Assembly (NCBI GenBank): GCA_964035545.1
Contig: OZ037773.1
Span: 5,596,251-5,660,250, forward strand
Direction of reading: 5' to 3'
DNA: 64,000 bases
Origin: Bugula neritina
Taxonomy: Eukaryota > Bryozoa > Gymnolaemata > Cheilostomatida > Bugulidae
The translations under genes and the position numbers were made by a program. Shown here piece after piece: positions 52,701 to 64,000 of this stretch (the first letter of the stretch is position 1; each line of letters starts with the position of its first letter). Under the pieces are notes generated by a model that was not told where the DNA came from, did no database searches, and saw only the letters and a list, made by a program, of their open reading frames with translations.

Positions 52701-55700
52701 ATGAGGAGGTACAGCCAGGTAAGAATACTCTGACATCTACCAGTCCTAGTGGCTGACTAGTTAGTCAGTCAGTTGTACTCAGTCAATGACTAGTAGTCAG
52801 TGAGTCACATTTATATTCAGTTGTAATCAATCAGTGAAATGTACTCAGCTAATCAGTTGTAGTCAGTCAGTTGGTTAGTTACAGTTAGTCAATCAGTTTC
52901 TCTTGATCAATCAGTTGAACTCAGTCAGTAAGTTGTGGACAGTCAGAAAGTTCAATATGATCAGTGACTCAGTCAGTTGTACTCAATTAGTTAAACTCGC
53001 ATTGCTGGTGACTATAGACTATCACATACTTTTTCTCAGCTGTTAATATGATATTTAGTTTCCATTGAGATGATGTTTAGTAGAAATAAGCTGTGCTAAT
53101 ACCACAAGTAAAAGTGACTAGATTATATGTTACGACTACTGTCGCTGAATGCTGAACTAAGTAGAACTACTTCCAGGGTACGTGTTTCCTGTTGGTGATG
53201 GTAAAGTGTATAATGGCGTTGTAAATGCCGAGTTGGAAGAAGGCTTGGCCTACAGCGTGTACTACGGGGTGGATGTCACGCTAGCGGTAAGTGTGGTATT
53301 TCAGTAGTTCATCTTAGCAGTTACCACAAAGTATTTAACTAGAGAAGTTGTAGGATGTGATTTCACATTATATTGATATATATCTTACTTGAAAGTATTG
53401 TCATTTGACTTTTCTATAACAATAGAGGGGTTTCAGACATCCCTCCAGAGGAATTTGTATTTTAAAGTTGTCTCCCCCTACAGGTATTAGGGGCAGTCTC
53501 AATGATATATAGAAGGCCCATAAAATAAGTAGAAATGTAAGGTTTGAGTGAAGACTACTACTAGTATAAGTTTCATTTTTTCTGAGATTAATATTTTGGC
53601 ATAAGTACACATATGAGCAGTTTCAAAAAAATTTTAAAAAATTTTGTTAATGATAAATGGCACAAAAAGAAAACTTCAAAGCATATTTGTGGTTTTGGTT
53701 ATTGAGCAAATCTGAAGCTGGCAGCTGTCATTATTATTTGCTTTGCTGACTGTAACCAGTCTGGTTAGAGCTGCTAACCTTTCAACTCTTAGAACAATAA
53801 TAACATGCTCGTACACTATATAGCTGCACTAGTGGGCTCTGTCTTACTGAACTCCAAATGCTCCAAATTATGGATTGGAACACATGCCTGTACGTTTATG
53901 AAGGCACTGGCTCATTTGTATTAACATTTTCACGTACTTACACACCTATACTATGAAAATAACTAAGCCACCCTACTATCTAATATTTCTATATATCAAA
54001 AAAATTATTATAAATATAAAGATATGTATTAAATAGATAGATTAAGTTTGTAATTTCAAACAACATCTTATCTAAAAATGCCAAACACTGTATAACTATA
54101 TATATTTTTTAAAAGCATTTGTTTACATGGCATGCCTGCAAGTCAATGAAAATATTTAGAGAACAGTAAAAAGAAGCATATAAATTTCAGAATAGTTTCT
54201 TCTTTTCTGAGATGAATATTTTGGAAATGTCCCACCATTCAACATTTAAATTAATTTCTGTAAAAAAAATTTCACAGTGTATTTTCAATAAATAACTATT
54301 CTTGCAAGCTGTTTGTATACCAACATCCCTAATAAAGAAATGTTTTTGGAGCATTGTAAATTGTATACTGCTGCATTGCAGAAAAAATCATCAAAAAAAG
54401 CACTTTTCAGCCAAAGCAACTTATTTTGTTTTCAAAAAAAAAGTTGAAATGTACATTTAGTACCAGCTGTAAAGTATAGAAAGAACGAACTATGTCATAA
54501 TGACTGCATTCTTATGACACTAATAAAATTAAGATTGGCTTTACTCCATACGGATCTTGCTCAAAGGTGGAGTTCTAAATAATGCTACTAAGTTTCACTA
54601 AATTCCCAGCTAATACTTTTTATATCAAATCATTTGGCTTTACTGATTTAGCTATATTATGTACATTTTGTACTTATTTATCTCTAAGTCAGTTTTCAGC
54701 CATATATTTGACCGCATTGCTATACTTCCTTTGTGCCAGCATTCTCTCCTTTATATCTTTTCTGTGGTTTCTAATAATTTTCAGTGGTATGTCACTATGT
54801 AAACTATGTGAACCATCAGGCTATCTCTTATACAATGCATGCTGCTATAAGAATAACAGCAGCTGTTTTGTATTCAATCAACCTCGGTGCAAGAATTTTG
54901 TTTGCTTGAAGCTCTCTGTTGAGTAGCTGTCTCTATATTACATAACTGCTTATTCAAGAAAGTGCACGATGAGAACTGTCCAACTTTAGCTGTCTAACTT
55001 AAATTACATTATATAGGATTACATCACTACATAATAAGCTGATTAAACAACACATAGAAATCGGCCAAAAACACCACACACTTGACTAGCTCTAGTTTGA
55101 CTCATTTATATTTCGAGTTTTTCACATTACTTGAACACGCTTTAGCCAATTTGTTGCATTATTTTTCATCCATACATGTAATACAAAGATTTAGTATATT
55201 AATTTTTAGGTTTGGATTGTCTAATAGGCAGGTATCGCAGATATTTAATCAGACTGCGAAGTTGCTTAGAGAAGCTCTAAATCCAATGATAGTATTTTAT
55301 CAACACAAGGAGGTTAATAAAACAATTCCACCTCAATGAACTTTGACCTAGTTAACTAGACCACTGTAAAATGGCATGCCAGAACAAACACAAACCAGCT
55401 TGCAAGAATAATTATTCATTGAAAATACACTGTGAAAAATTCTTTTACAGACTTAATTTAAATGTTGAATTGTGGGACATTTCCAAAATATTTATCTCAG
55501 AAAAGAAGAAACTATTCTGAAATTTATATGCTTCTTTTTACTGTTCTTTAAATATTTCCATTGACTTGCAGGCATGCCATGTAAACAAATGCTTTTAAAA
55601 AATATATATAGTTATACAGTGTTTGGCATTTTTAGATAAGATGTTGTTTGAAATTACAAATTTAATCTATCTATTTTAATACATATCTTTATATTTATAA

Positions 55701-58700
55701 TAATTTTTTTGATATATAGAAATATTAGATAGTAGGGTGGCTTAGTTATTTTCATAGTATAGGTGTGTAAGTACGTGAAAATGTTAATACAAATGAGCCA
55801 GTGCCTTCATAAACGTACAGGCATGTGTTCCAATCCATAATTTGGAGCATTTGGAGTTCAGTAAGACAGAGCCCACTAGTGCAGCTATATAGTGTACGAG
55901 CATGTTATTATTGTTCTAAGAGTTGAAAGGTTAGCAGCTCTAACCAGACTGGTTACAGTCAGCAAAGCAAATAATAATGACAGCTGCCAGCTTCAGATTT
56001 GCTCAATAACCAAAACCACAAATATGCTTTGAAGTTTTCTTTTTGTGCCATTTATCATTAACAAAATTTTTTAAAATTTTTTTGAAACTGCTCATATGTG
56101 TACTTATGCCAAAATATTAATCTCAGAAAAAATGAAACTTATACTAGTAGTAGTCTTCACTCAAACCTTACATTTCTACTTATTTTATGGGCCTTCTATA
56201 TATCATTGAGACTGCCCCTAATACCTGTAGGGGGAGACAACTTTAAAATACAAATTCCTCTGGAGGGATGTCTGAAACCCCTCTATTGGTGGTTTATCCA
56301 TGCCTTTCTTAAATTTACAGTATTTATTGCCAATTTTAATTTCCTTGTTATTTGAATTTATATTATAATGTTACAGGGAGAAACTCTTGTGGTGGTACAG
56401 TTTCTAGACCAAAGTATTGGTTCTTTCGCAGGTAATTCTTGCTATAAATGCAGTTCACTCTTTACTCCTACTAATTAAACTAAATTATCCAGTGCATATC
56501 TATTATATTATAAATCTCGTGCTGCCTTACAAAGCAATGTTCTGTAATGAAAATCATTAAACAAGTTTTTTTACTTTCTGCAAAAAAATTAAGTTTTGCG
56601 TCTAAAAATTCAGAGTTATCTTCTCTTAAATGTAGAAGATAACTCCAATTCTGCATAAAAATATTTTCATTATTGTGCCTTAGATGTATTACAAACCCCA
56701 AAGTGAAATTGTTCCATATTTAGAACTTTTTGGCACCTCAGCTCTCATTATTAGACTGAACCTAAATTTAGCAGTTATTTTACACGGAAATGATTTTGCA
56801 TTTTCTACTAATGGTTATAAAATTTATGTAACTAGAAATCTCTTGGGAAATGTATATATGTAATTCCTAAACGTGATCACTTTGGAAACTGCTGATAAAT
56901 TAGCTGAGAACTTCATTTCTATTCCAAAAATGCTCCAATATCAGGTTTACATGATAAGATAAAAATGTAGATGCACTAACCATGTGTGTATCTTTATTTT
57001 TACAAAGTGTAGCCAATTTTCTGTCTGACTTGTTTGGAAACAATTTCGAACGTTTATTAAATATGATAACCATTTCAATTAAATACTATTAATGAGCTCT
57101 ACAGTAAATCTCTGTTTCAGCATCTGATATTCATATAGAATGTGAAGAGGTATTGTGGGTAGGAAGTTAGACATCAGAGGAACTGCATTAGAACTCTTGC
57201 AGTCTAATAAAAAAATCTCTTCAAGCTTTTCAAAATATGAATTAAGTTGAACACAAATTTGTTATTCAAACATTACTTTGCTCAATGCAACAAAATCTGC
57301 CTATGTTTTTCTGCAAACATAGGTAATGAGCAAATAAATTACTTGATCTAATTTATATAAGTAAAATAATTTAATTTATTGATACATAATAAATATTTTA
57401 ATTTTAGTAAATCCTATCACAACTACCGTGCATCCAAAGCAAAGAGCTCCACCTCCAAAAGGAAGCAAAATGGCCATCATAGTAGCTGCTGTTGTGTCAT
57501 CACTTATTGCTGTCATTATCTTCGCAATAGTTGTGGTTCTACTCGTGAGGAATCGAAAAATTACGTGAGTTTTAAAATATATGTTCCCTCATTTATCTTC
57601 AAATTATTGGTTTGCAGGTTAAATGTGATGCTTAAAAGTGAAATTAGTGTTAGTTACTTTCTCTATTTATTCATATTTGATTTGCTCTGAATTTTGTGTA
57701 TAACCCTATAAATATATGTAGTAGTTGTCTTCTCTATTAGTTAGAAAGCTACTTCATTCAACCTGCCACTAGAAACAACAAACTAATACCATGAAAGTAT
57801 TTATTGAAATTCTTTTTTATTATGACTGGAGTGTAGGGCAACGCAGCAATTTGCTCAGCTGATAGTTAAATTCTGTTCACTGCAAGCAGAAGTGGACGGA
57901 ATTTGGTTTACATGAATATCCTTTAATATTAAAAATAAATGTAATTTTGATAAATGAGCGATTTATTCTCTTTGTAAAAGGATGCGCCTTATTTTGAGAC
58001 CAACATGTTTGTAATTTTTCTCATCGATTGTTTCATCTCTCTCCCAACACATTTTATAGCAGTTTAGAAGCCTGCATTATATTTTTTTGTATTTTGTCAT
58101 TGAAGCTGGTATCAAGATAATAGTAGAAATCGTGGGTTAATGGGTCTACACTCTACAGTATTTTACATTTATTTATAGCAAGAGTATGCAATTTTGTTGT
58201 AAAATAAACTACCCAATTGGCTGGAAGCTTAAGGCAGCATGTGAAAAGTTTTGCATAAATGTAGCTTGCATAGCCAGAAATTTAGATTGTTCTGCGCTCC
58301 CAACGCTTTTAAGTCTGCCAAAGACTTCTTGCATTAAAACTAAACTTCATTGCAAAGTAGCAATAGACTAATTTCAGCTTTCAGTTCTGTTGAATGCTAC
58401 TAGCATACAATCTCGGAGGATGCAACAGAATTCCTCTGTTGCAAATACATGCTTGTTAGTACCAGCCTGGAAGTTATAGCTTGTGTATAACGTGAGAGGT
58501 TCTGAGCTAATTGCTTGCATCCCACAAGGCAAAGTAGCGGGCTGAAGAAAATTAGTCTAATTTCATGAGTCATAATGGTTAGCATTTGCCAGCATAATGA
58601 GTGTTGCGGTATAACGTTACGTAGCACGCTCAGTTGAGATTAAACATAGACCACGTGCATTCAGGCGTGTATAGAGTTGATAGTAATTTACACTCACTGA

Positions 58701-61700
58701 ACCAATACATCTCTAACTAGTCGGCTCACTACAATACGCCATCTGGTTGCTTACCAGCTTATTCGTTTCAATCAGTCAAGCATTTATCAGAGTGACTTTG
58801 ATACGTCTGCGAGCTGTTCAGTTTATCTGTGACTTGTCGTCTGCTAGAGTAACACGTCTGCTGCAGCAACATACGTACTTATTTTGTGTTGACTTCCTCT
58901 TCTGTGCCAGCTGTGAGTTAGGTAACATGTGGAGCTGTGTGGGATGTTGTAGAAAAAAGAAAGAGTTGTCTGCCATTGAGCTGACTAGAGGGGAAAATGA
59001 ATATACGAATCCGACAGCACCTTCTGTCAGCGCTAGACCTAGAAGCACGTTTGTTCCGACAACTGAATCGAATGGTAATCTAAATATTTGAACACTTCAT
59101 CTGACTAATTCAGTAGAACCTTCTTATGTATAGAATTTGTAGAATTTAGTTACCATTTTTATGCAGTATGTGCAAAGATGTTGAGGTTGTACTTTGGTTC
59201 TAATGAATATCAACTACTTAAAATGTTCTCTACTAAATAATACTAGTTATATAAGATATAAAATCTATAAATCTATCATCTATAGATTACAGATTTTCTA
59301 TAATGTTCAAACCTAAGCTGATATAGTTTACAGTAGAAGGAAATTTTTAGACATTTATGTGTTGCTGATTACAGTTTTTTAATAAACTCCTACTAGTGGC
59401 TGCAAATAACAATATTCAAATATATATGCTAGTACATTCTGTAAACTATATTATATATTTTGTAATATGCTCTAACAATATCATTTAAATATCTTCACTA
59501 CATTTAATGCCACCTACTTTAAACCTAATGAAGCATGTCTATAGAGATAACAAGGATTAGTTTCAATATATATTAATAGAAATATTGAATAAATATTTTA
59601 TAGAAGTAGTATGAAGTTATAATAGTTAATAAGTGTGTAAAGCTGCTAGCTACTCTATACCACTGTATAAGGAGTTAAGACTGTCTCTTATTGATTTATT
59701 GGCTGTTATTTCAGGTGTGAAGAAGCAGAAAAATAAGAAATATAGGAATATAAAGGGTGACTATGAGAACTGCCCGACTTTGCCATCCCCGACATTGTAT
59801 GGAGAGAGCGAGGCTATACCTGTAGATAAACTCATGTGGTATATTGAGTCGAATAAGGAGCTCATTCTAAAACAGTATGAGGTAGGGTCGGGGGTTTGAG
59901 CCCTCTCATAGTAATAATGAGAGTTTAGAAATACTGCAGTCTACATGTAGGATACTGTAATAGAGTAAAGGGTTAGTGTCCCACACCCTATGATGCTATG
60001 GAAGTATTAGACAAGGGTAAGGGCTTTAGGCCACCTGCTGTTGATATATTTGGAAATCTGCCATTTTTTCTACAGTGAAATCCTTTTGATTTGTACTATA
60101 TTTGTACAAATATCAAAATTAAGTTCAGTTTTTCTATGCACTCATTTATTTTTGACAATTTATAATAAACGGTGATGAAGTCAATTAAAATGAAGTAATT
60201 ATTTCCATTTCCCAATTATCAGGGAAAGAAAAGCTTGCACGTTGATTTCCCTACCTGATTGCATAATTTCTGCAGGAGGTATTATATATGCAGCGCTTCC
60301 TTGTATATACTCCACCCGTTTTGGGGTCAAAGGCACTAAAATTCATTGTATAAAAATACTATAGCATCACTCTGTTGCCATGGCAACTGAAACACTGCTG
60401 GTAGGCATTCCATGTAGTAACTAGTAATCTTAATTACTGACTGGGTAAAGCTAGGAGTAATGTAATTTATATGGTATAGTTTCATTGCATAGTCTGCCGT
60501 ATATAATACAATGTACTCCTATGTTAGTAGTTTATACCCTCCCACCTAATTACCTTAATAAATCTCGGCATGGTATTATTTAACACGCAGCTGCATGTTT
60601 GCACCTTCATCTGTGTATGTATAACAAGCAGCCACCATGCCTTCCTGGTTACTACTAAAACTGCCTACAATGATCTTCCCTGATAAATTATTATTTACTA
60701 GTTGCTAAAACCTTGGCTATATTTAGTGTCACTGTAATAAACTGTTGGTGTCTATTTTTAGAAACTGTCAGATGTGGCTGTGGGAGAAAGCCTGGCAGCA
60801 CATCTTCCTGAGAATAAGTCAAAGTGTAGATATAAGGACTTGTATCCAGGTATTGTACTGCTGCCTTTCTAATCTATAAATAGTAGTAATGGTACTTGTT
60901 AATACATAATAGCAATAATCATAACTTGAACAGAGAGTGTCTTATAAAACAGAAATTGACAACATTCCTCTCGCTCATTAATGTTCCAAGAATTTGCTGC
61001 TTCAAACAATTCTCTGAGCTATGACTCATTTAAAGCCGTGACTGAGTTTTGATTGGTTGTCATAACAGCTACAGTCAACTTTACTAATCTTTGAAGTTCT
61101 TTATTTAATATTCTAGAAAGTTCTTTATATATTTTTGAAATTGGCACATTTAATTTTCCACTGATTATCTTCCGATAGTTTCACTAATTAAGTGGGATGC
61201 TTTATTTTGCTGTATACCAGTTGCCGTTTGCCAATTATTACTTTTCCTTTTGCCCGAATGAGTAAGTTTCCATGTCCACATGTCATTTTGGATGGAAGTC
61301 TTAAATTCTTGAGAGAAACATGGAAGTCTTCAATTTTATACAAACAAACCTGTTGAATAGCTTTCTGATGGCTATAGGGAAAGGAGTGGTTTAGGGGTTA
61401 GAGCGCTTGCCTAGTAAACACGAAGTCATGGGTTCGAACCACGACAGAGGCCATTGGTGATGTTAGGAAGAGCATCCAGTCATAATTCCTCCTGTGCCCC
61501 TTCTGAATAAGTCATTAGCCAAATTTAATAGAAAACCCTTCCATCAAGGGTTTTCTCACAATGACTATAAACTTGCATCAGTTACAATCATGACATATTA
61601 TAAACTGTGATCCATGAATTCATCTCTACACTCTAGCTTTAGGTCAGTAATTACATAAACTAGCTATTTATTTGAACTTCAAGTAATTTATAACATACTT

Positions 61701-63054
61701 CCTACATATAATTCATACAAAAGGCTACAATTTGCTATGAGCTAGTTAATTCCAGATTTGATTATTACACATACCTGAATTATTTATAACTAGGGGCCTA
61801 TCTGGGGGAATATATGGTGCATTGTCTAATTTATTTAGTCTTAATTAGCATGTAAGGTTTGTTATTACCAGAGTACAAATTTCAAGTGCTTGAACTTTGA
61901 GTTGTATTTTGATACATTGCTCATGTTACATAACGATGTATTATGTAAGAGACAATATCTTGTGGTAACATCTCGTAATGGCTAAGATTTTTCACCTTGA
62001 CCTGGAAGTGATGTGCTGGGACAAACAGTCCAGCCAAACATGTAAATTTTGTTTTTCATTTCTGGTAAATCTGAAATATTTCTCTTCGCTATTTGAGGTT
62101 TCCTCCACTTTTTATAGCAAGGGGTTTGTTTTTAATGCAGCTGTATAGGCAATAATTGAATATAAGGTTTTAATTCTCTGTGCACAGCCAAATTGTTATT
62201 CTGAAACTAAAAATCATGCATTAGATGTAATATATAAAAATATAATGATAGCAATAGAGGGTAAATTACAGAGTATAATATATCATATAATGATAGTAGA
62301 AGAGTGTAAACTACACAGTATAATATATAATATAATGATAGTGGAAGAGGGTAAATTACGTATAAGTATAATATAGATCATACTAATAGTAGAGGTTTTG
62401 TTTTAGTCGATGAATTCAGGGTGTTACTGAGAAGGCTTCCATCTCAAGGTACAGATTTCATCAATGCTAGCTATATCTCTGTAAGTACCAGTTATTCAGC
62501 TATATTTCTTAGTTTAGGCTAGTTTTATGTTTTTTTTTCTGTTATGTTTTCATTTTAAATTACACTACAGTATATTAGTTTATACTTGATAACTATATTA
62601 AGTTGGTGCCATCTTTAATAAAGTAATGTTTTTGAAGCTTTGTTATAAATTTAACTATTTAATGTAATTTTTTTCATGTTTTAACAAAAAATGTATTACA
62701 TTATATGCAAATTGTTTTGCTATGATATTATTTGTCACCTGCCATTCCTTTTACTTCAAGTACTAACATAAAAATTTCCAAACTAAATTTCAGATAAACT
62801 TACCGAGTTGCTAGCTGTGTTTTTATCGAACAAAATAACAAGAAAAACTTCACTCATGCAGCTGTGATGTGTTATAGGATCGCAGTAATTATATTGACAG
62901 ATTTTATTAGTCAGATCAAAGCGATCACCTCCACAAGCTATGAATTACTCTATATTACATAATATATTACTAATTGCTGTGTGCTGACAACTCTTATTAA
63001 GTTTTGCCTTTTTGCAGGGATATGAGAAAGAAAATAAATTTATAGCCGCCCAAG
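39157..63054 (+). CDS. Receptor-type protein tyrosine phosphatase, 5' and middle exons
   Basis: Cell-surface phosphotyrosine phosphatase; the catalytic domain continues past the right edge. Exons: 39157-39229, 44607-44858, 45484-45720, 46536-46641, 47656-47864, 48219-48313, 48845-49070, 49440-49552, 50492-50672, 51944-52049, 52537-52718, 53177-53286, 56377-56431, 57408-57564, 58953-59074, 59715-59881, 60762-60849, 62407-62480, 63018-63054. All join in phase, 863 residues so far. Order: signal peptide; fucolectin/F5-8-like domain at about 28-187 ([30 protein letters not shown]); a linker; at least two FN3-like modules at about 293-500 ([19 protein letters not shown]); a furin-like RRKR at 546-549; transmembrane helix 670-695 followed by RNRK; juxtamembrane region; PTP start with [21 protein letters not shown] and [22 protein letters not shown]. 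The catalytic HCxxGxxR is not in the window. Confidence 0.92.
39845..40010. repeat. Imperfect ACTGTNACTATTAGTT repeat in phosphatase intron 1
   Basis: Several diverged copies of TTAGTTTTNACTGTAACTA-type sequence. No coding signal. Confidence 0.5.
41166..41937. other. Phosphatase intron 1, CRE and E-box-like patch
   Basis: A 93-aa ORF at 41166-41447 has no recognisable domain and I do not call it a gene. A GTCACGTGAC palindrome is centred near 41745, with TATGACGTTA near 41657. These could mark a regulatory element or alternative promoter, but the motifs are short. Confidence 0.25.
41952..42078 (+). mobile_element. Foldback MITE copy in phosphatase intron 1
   Basis: About 127 bp with ends AGAAGCAGCACTAATTTAGG and CTACTCGGTGCTGCTTC. 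It contains GTGACTGAGTATAGTACTTG and GACTGCACTCAGTCACC. Confidence 0.78.
43441..43960. repeat. (TA)n microsatellite inside a roughly 60-bp AT-rich tandem array
   Basis: Repeated units of the form ATATAGTAATATGAAAGTATAATATATGACC surround two long uninterrupted (TA)n runs (about 43570-43650 and 43673-43730). This suggests TA expansion within an older tandem repeat. Confidence 0.8.
46057..46335. repeat. 21-bp minisatellite in phosphatase intron 3
   Basis: About 13 units of GCTGCATCTATATACTCACGT. The 21-bp period keeps one frame open (LHLYTHV repeated), giving a 114-aa artefactual ORF. Confidence 0.88.
46925..47015. repeat. 22-bp tandem repeat, four units, phosphatase intron 4
   Basis: Units TTACCTATATAGCTAGCATT(C/T)C. 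Short and nearly perfect. Confidence 0.8.
47480..47627 (+). mobile_element. Foldback MITE copy in phosphatase intron 4
   Basis: About 148 bp, ends TAAGCAGCGCCGAATTGAAG and CAACTTCGGGTTGCTTGTA. Internal halves AGGTGACTGAGTGCAGTAG and TGCACTTGGTCACCTCC fold back, and the centre adds a GGAGGG-rich loop. Confidence 0.75.
50852..50894. repeat. 43-bp near-perfect palindrome
   Basis: Two perfect 21-bp arms (50852-50872, 50874-50894) separated by a single C, reading AAACAAGGCACATGCAAGCTA and its complement. Lies in intron 9 of the phosphatase gene. Confidence 0.9.
51324..51759. mobile_element. MITE with AATAGACCC terminal inverted repeats
   Basis: About 436 bp. Left end AATAGACCCTTTGCAGGGG; right end, inverted, AATAGACCCTTTTCAG. 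Subterminal AATTAAGAGTTGTG is also inverted. It holds an internal hairpin TTTGTGG(C)TTTGGTT facing AACCAAAACCACAAA. Related by internal sequence to the larger element at 53420. Lies in phosphatase intron 9. Confidence 0.72.
52741..52990. repeat. CAGT-rich imperfect repeat in phosphatase intron 11
   Basis: Diverged TCAGTCAGTTGTACTCAGT words over about 250 bp. Non-coding. Confidence 0.65.
53420..56288. mobile_element. 2.9-kb element with roughly 0.9-kb inverted arms
   Basis: Arms 53420 to about 54316 and about 55394 to 56288 are near-identical inverted copies. Their outer 800 bp look almost mismatch-free by eye and the inner ends diverge. Outer termini are CAATAGAGGGGTTTCAGACA and its inverse. 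The roughly 1.08-kb loop has two weak plus-strand ORFs (54582-54926, hydrophobic; 55082-55339) in which I recognise no transposase. No clear target duplication. It sits in phosphatase intron 12, and internal motifs (TGTGGTTTTGGTTATTGAGCAA-like) are shared with the MITE at 51324. Confidence 0.85.
58927..59074 (+). CDS. Candidate alternative first exon of phosphatase (MWSCVGCC)
   Basis: An ATG 26 nt upstream of the exon-15 acceptor opens MWSCVGCCR in the same frame as exon 15 and shares its donor at 59074. If an upstream promoter were used, the product would lack the ectodomain and helix but carry an N-terminal Cys cluster that could be acylated. The exon-15 acceptor itself (GGGATGTTGTAG) is weak in pyrimidines, which leaves room for this alternative. 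Confidence 0.35.
61384..61560 (+). mobile_element. tRNA-derived SINE in phosphatase intron 17
   Basis: A tRNA-like head with A-box-like TTAGAGCGCTTG and a perfect B box (GGTTCGAACC) at about 61431-61440. A body follows with GTTAGGAAGAGCATCCAGTCAT, then an inverted AACCCTT/AAGGGTT pair near the 3' end. The head matches the degenerate copy at 3975. Confidence 0.75.
62236..62400. repeat. Roughly 55-bp tandem repeat before phosphatase exon 18
   Basis: Three units containing ATAATGATAGTAGAAGAGGGTAAATTACA with TATAATATA spacers, ending just upstream of the exon 18 acceptor at 62406. Confidence 0.7.
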
Positions 63055-63344
63055 GTCAGTACTTGACATTGGATTATTTAAAACTTTTCTATATGAGAAA
63101 CTAGTGTGTCTTCATCACTACCTATACATGTGTGTAGCCTTGCCTGGTAGTCCATAATGCAATTTACCACATTTTGACGTGGGGAGATCATTTGTTAGAG
63201 ATTTTATTATTGTGTTGTTGAGAAAGTGGTATGAGTTATATACAGTGTAAGACACAAATTCAGTCCTTGTCAAGCATTAAACCACGTTTGTTTTCGTAAA
63301 CAATAATTGAATTTATTACAACTAGTGACATTATGTAATTAATG

Positions 63345-63500
63345 ATGCTAGGGATTAGTGATATTAGTGGTGCTAGTAATTAGTGATATTAGTTGTGCTA
63401 GTAATTAGTGATCTTAGTGATACTAGTAATTAGTGATCCTAGTGGTGCTAGTAATTAGTGATATTAATAGTTAGTGATGTTAGTGATTAGTTAGATATAC
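63345..63500. repeat. Short tandem repeat after last visible phosphatase exon
   Basis: About six imperfect units of GTGATATTAGTGGTGCTAGTAATTA. It lies in the intron that runs to the window edge; no further exon is seen from 63055 to 64000. Confidence 0.7.
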
Positions 63501-64000
63501 TAGCTGTTAGCCTTGGTGCATTCAAGCGTTATGGCAATAACTGGTCATCTATTAGGAATAGGCTACCAGCAAATGTATATAATATTGCAACAACTTATTA
63601 ATACTATTATTATAGACATAGTGATATTGTAATAGTGACATAATTGTATACATAATGCATGTTTATTTTATGCTGCATAATAACAATAACAATACTGAGT
63701 AATGCTATAAACTATTCCAACTGTGCGTCAGGTAACAGGTTATAGAAAGCTGTAATGCAACAACTCTGATATTCCATCACTTACTCACCTTTACATATTT
63801 TGTGAAAAAAAAGGGAGATAAACATACTGGTTATGTGTTCTAAAATAGTGTTTACAGTGATTTATTTATAAGTATAGAATTGTTTTACCTCAGTTAATGA
63901 GAAAATTTGGGTCCCTAAGAAAACTTTGACAACAATGCCTCTAGATATTACAAAAAGAGAGAATAAACATTTAAATAAACATGAGGAAAAACTATTTAAT

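Noticed and set aside
53401-56355. Identical ORFs starting [13 protein letters not shown] on both strands
   Set aside because: The two arms of the inverted-repeat element; short, no recognised protein family.

Overview
The window is invertebrate nuclear DNA. It is AT-rich, coding sequence is split into many short exons with GT-AG junctions, and introns are loaded with minisatellites, MITEs and tRNA-derived SINEs. The proteins (YY1, ADAM10, a P450, a receptor tyrosine phosphatase with a fucolectin-type N-terminus) are metazoan. The fucolectin/FN3/PTP architecture suggests a lophotrochozoan such as a bryozoan or mollusc, but that placement is an inference.

Layout. (1) 594-6013, plus: the last four exons of a cytochrome P450; earlier exons lie outside the window. 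(2) 10646-7656, minus: a complete four-exon YY1 transcription factor of 369 aa. (3) 14401-30835, plus: a complete ADAM10/Kuzbanian metalloprotease of 16 constitutive exon positions (885 aa). One position is filled by either of two tandem homologous exons encoding the zinc-binding helix. (4) 36054-32938, minus: a five-exon gene for an unrecognised 268-aa single-pass membrane protein. (5) 39157-63054 and beyond, plus: a receptor-type protein tyrosine phosphatase with signal peptide, fucolectin/F5-8-like domain, FN3-like region, furin-like site, transmembrane segment and the start of the PTP domain, which runs off the right edge.

P450 and YY1 converge, YY1 and ADAM10 diverge, ADAM10 and the 268-aa gene converge, and the 268-aa gene and the phosphatase diverge. 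I see no operon-like or pathway clustering. ADAM10 and the phosphatase both act at the cell surface, but nothing in the sequence links them functionally. All exon models were built by reading splice sites and checking phase across every junction. Each complete model closes without a frame error.

The most notable observation is the pair of mutually exclusive exons carrying the ADAM10 catalytic helix. Others are an ADAM10 exon-1 donor repeated in a tandem array, a GC-AG intron, a triplicated YY1 stop-codon segment, a YY1 site on the YY1 start codon, a P450 whose I-helix lacks the acid-alcohol pair, a 0.9-kb inverted repeat inside a phosphatase intron, and a five-copy foldback MITE family.
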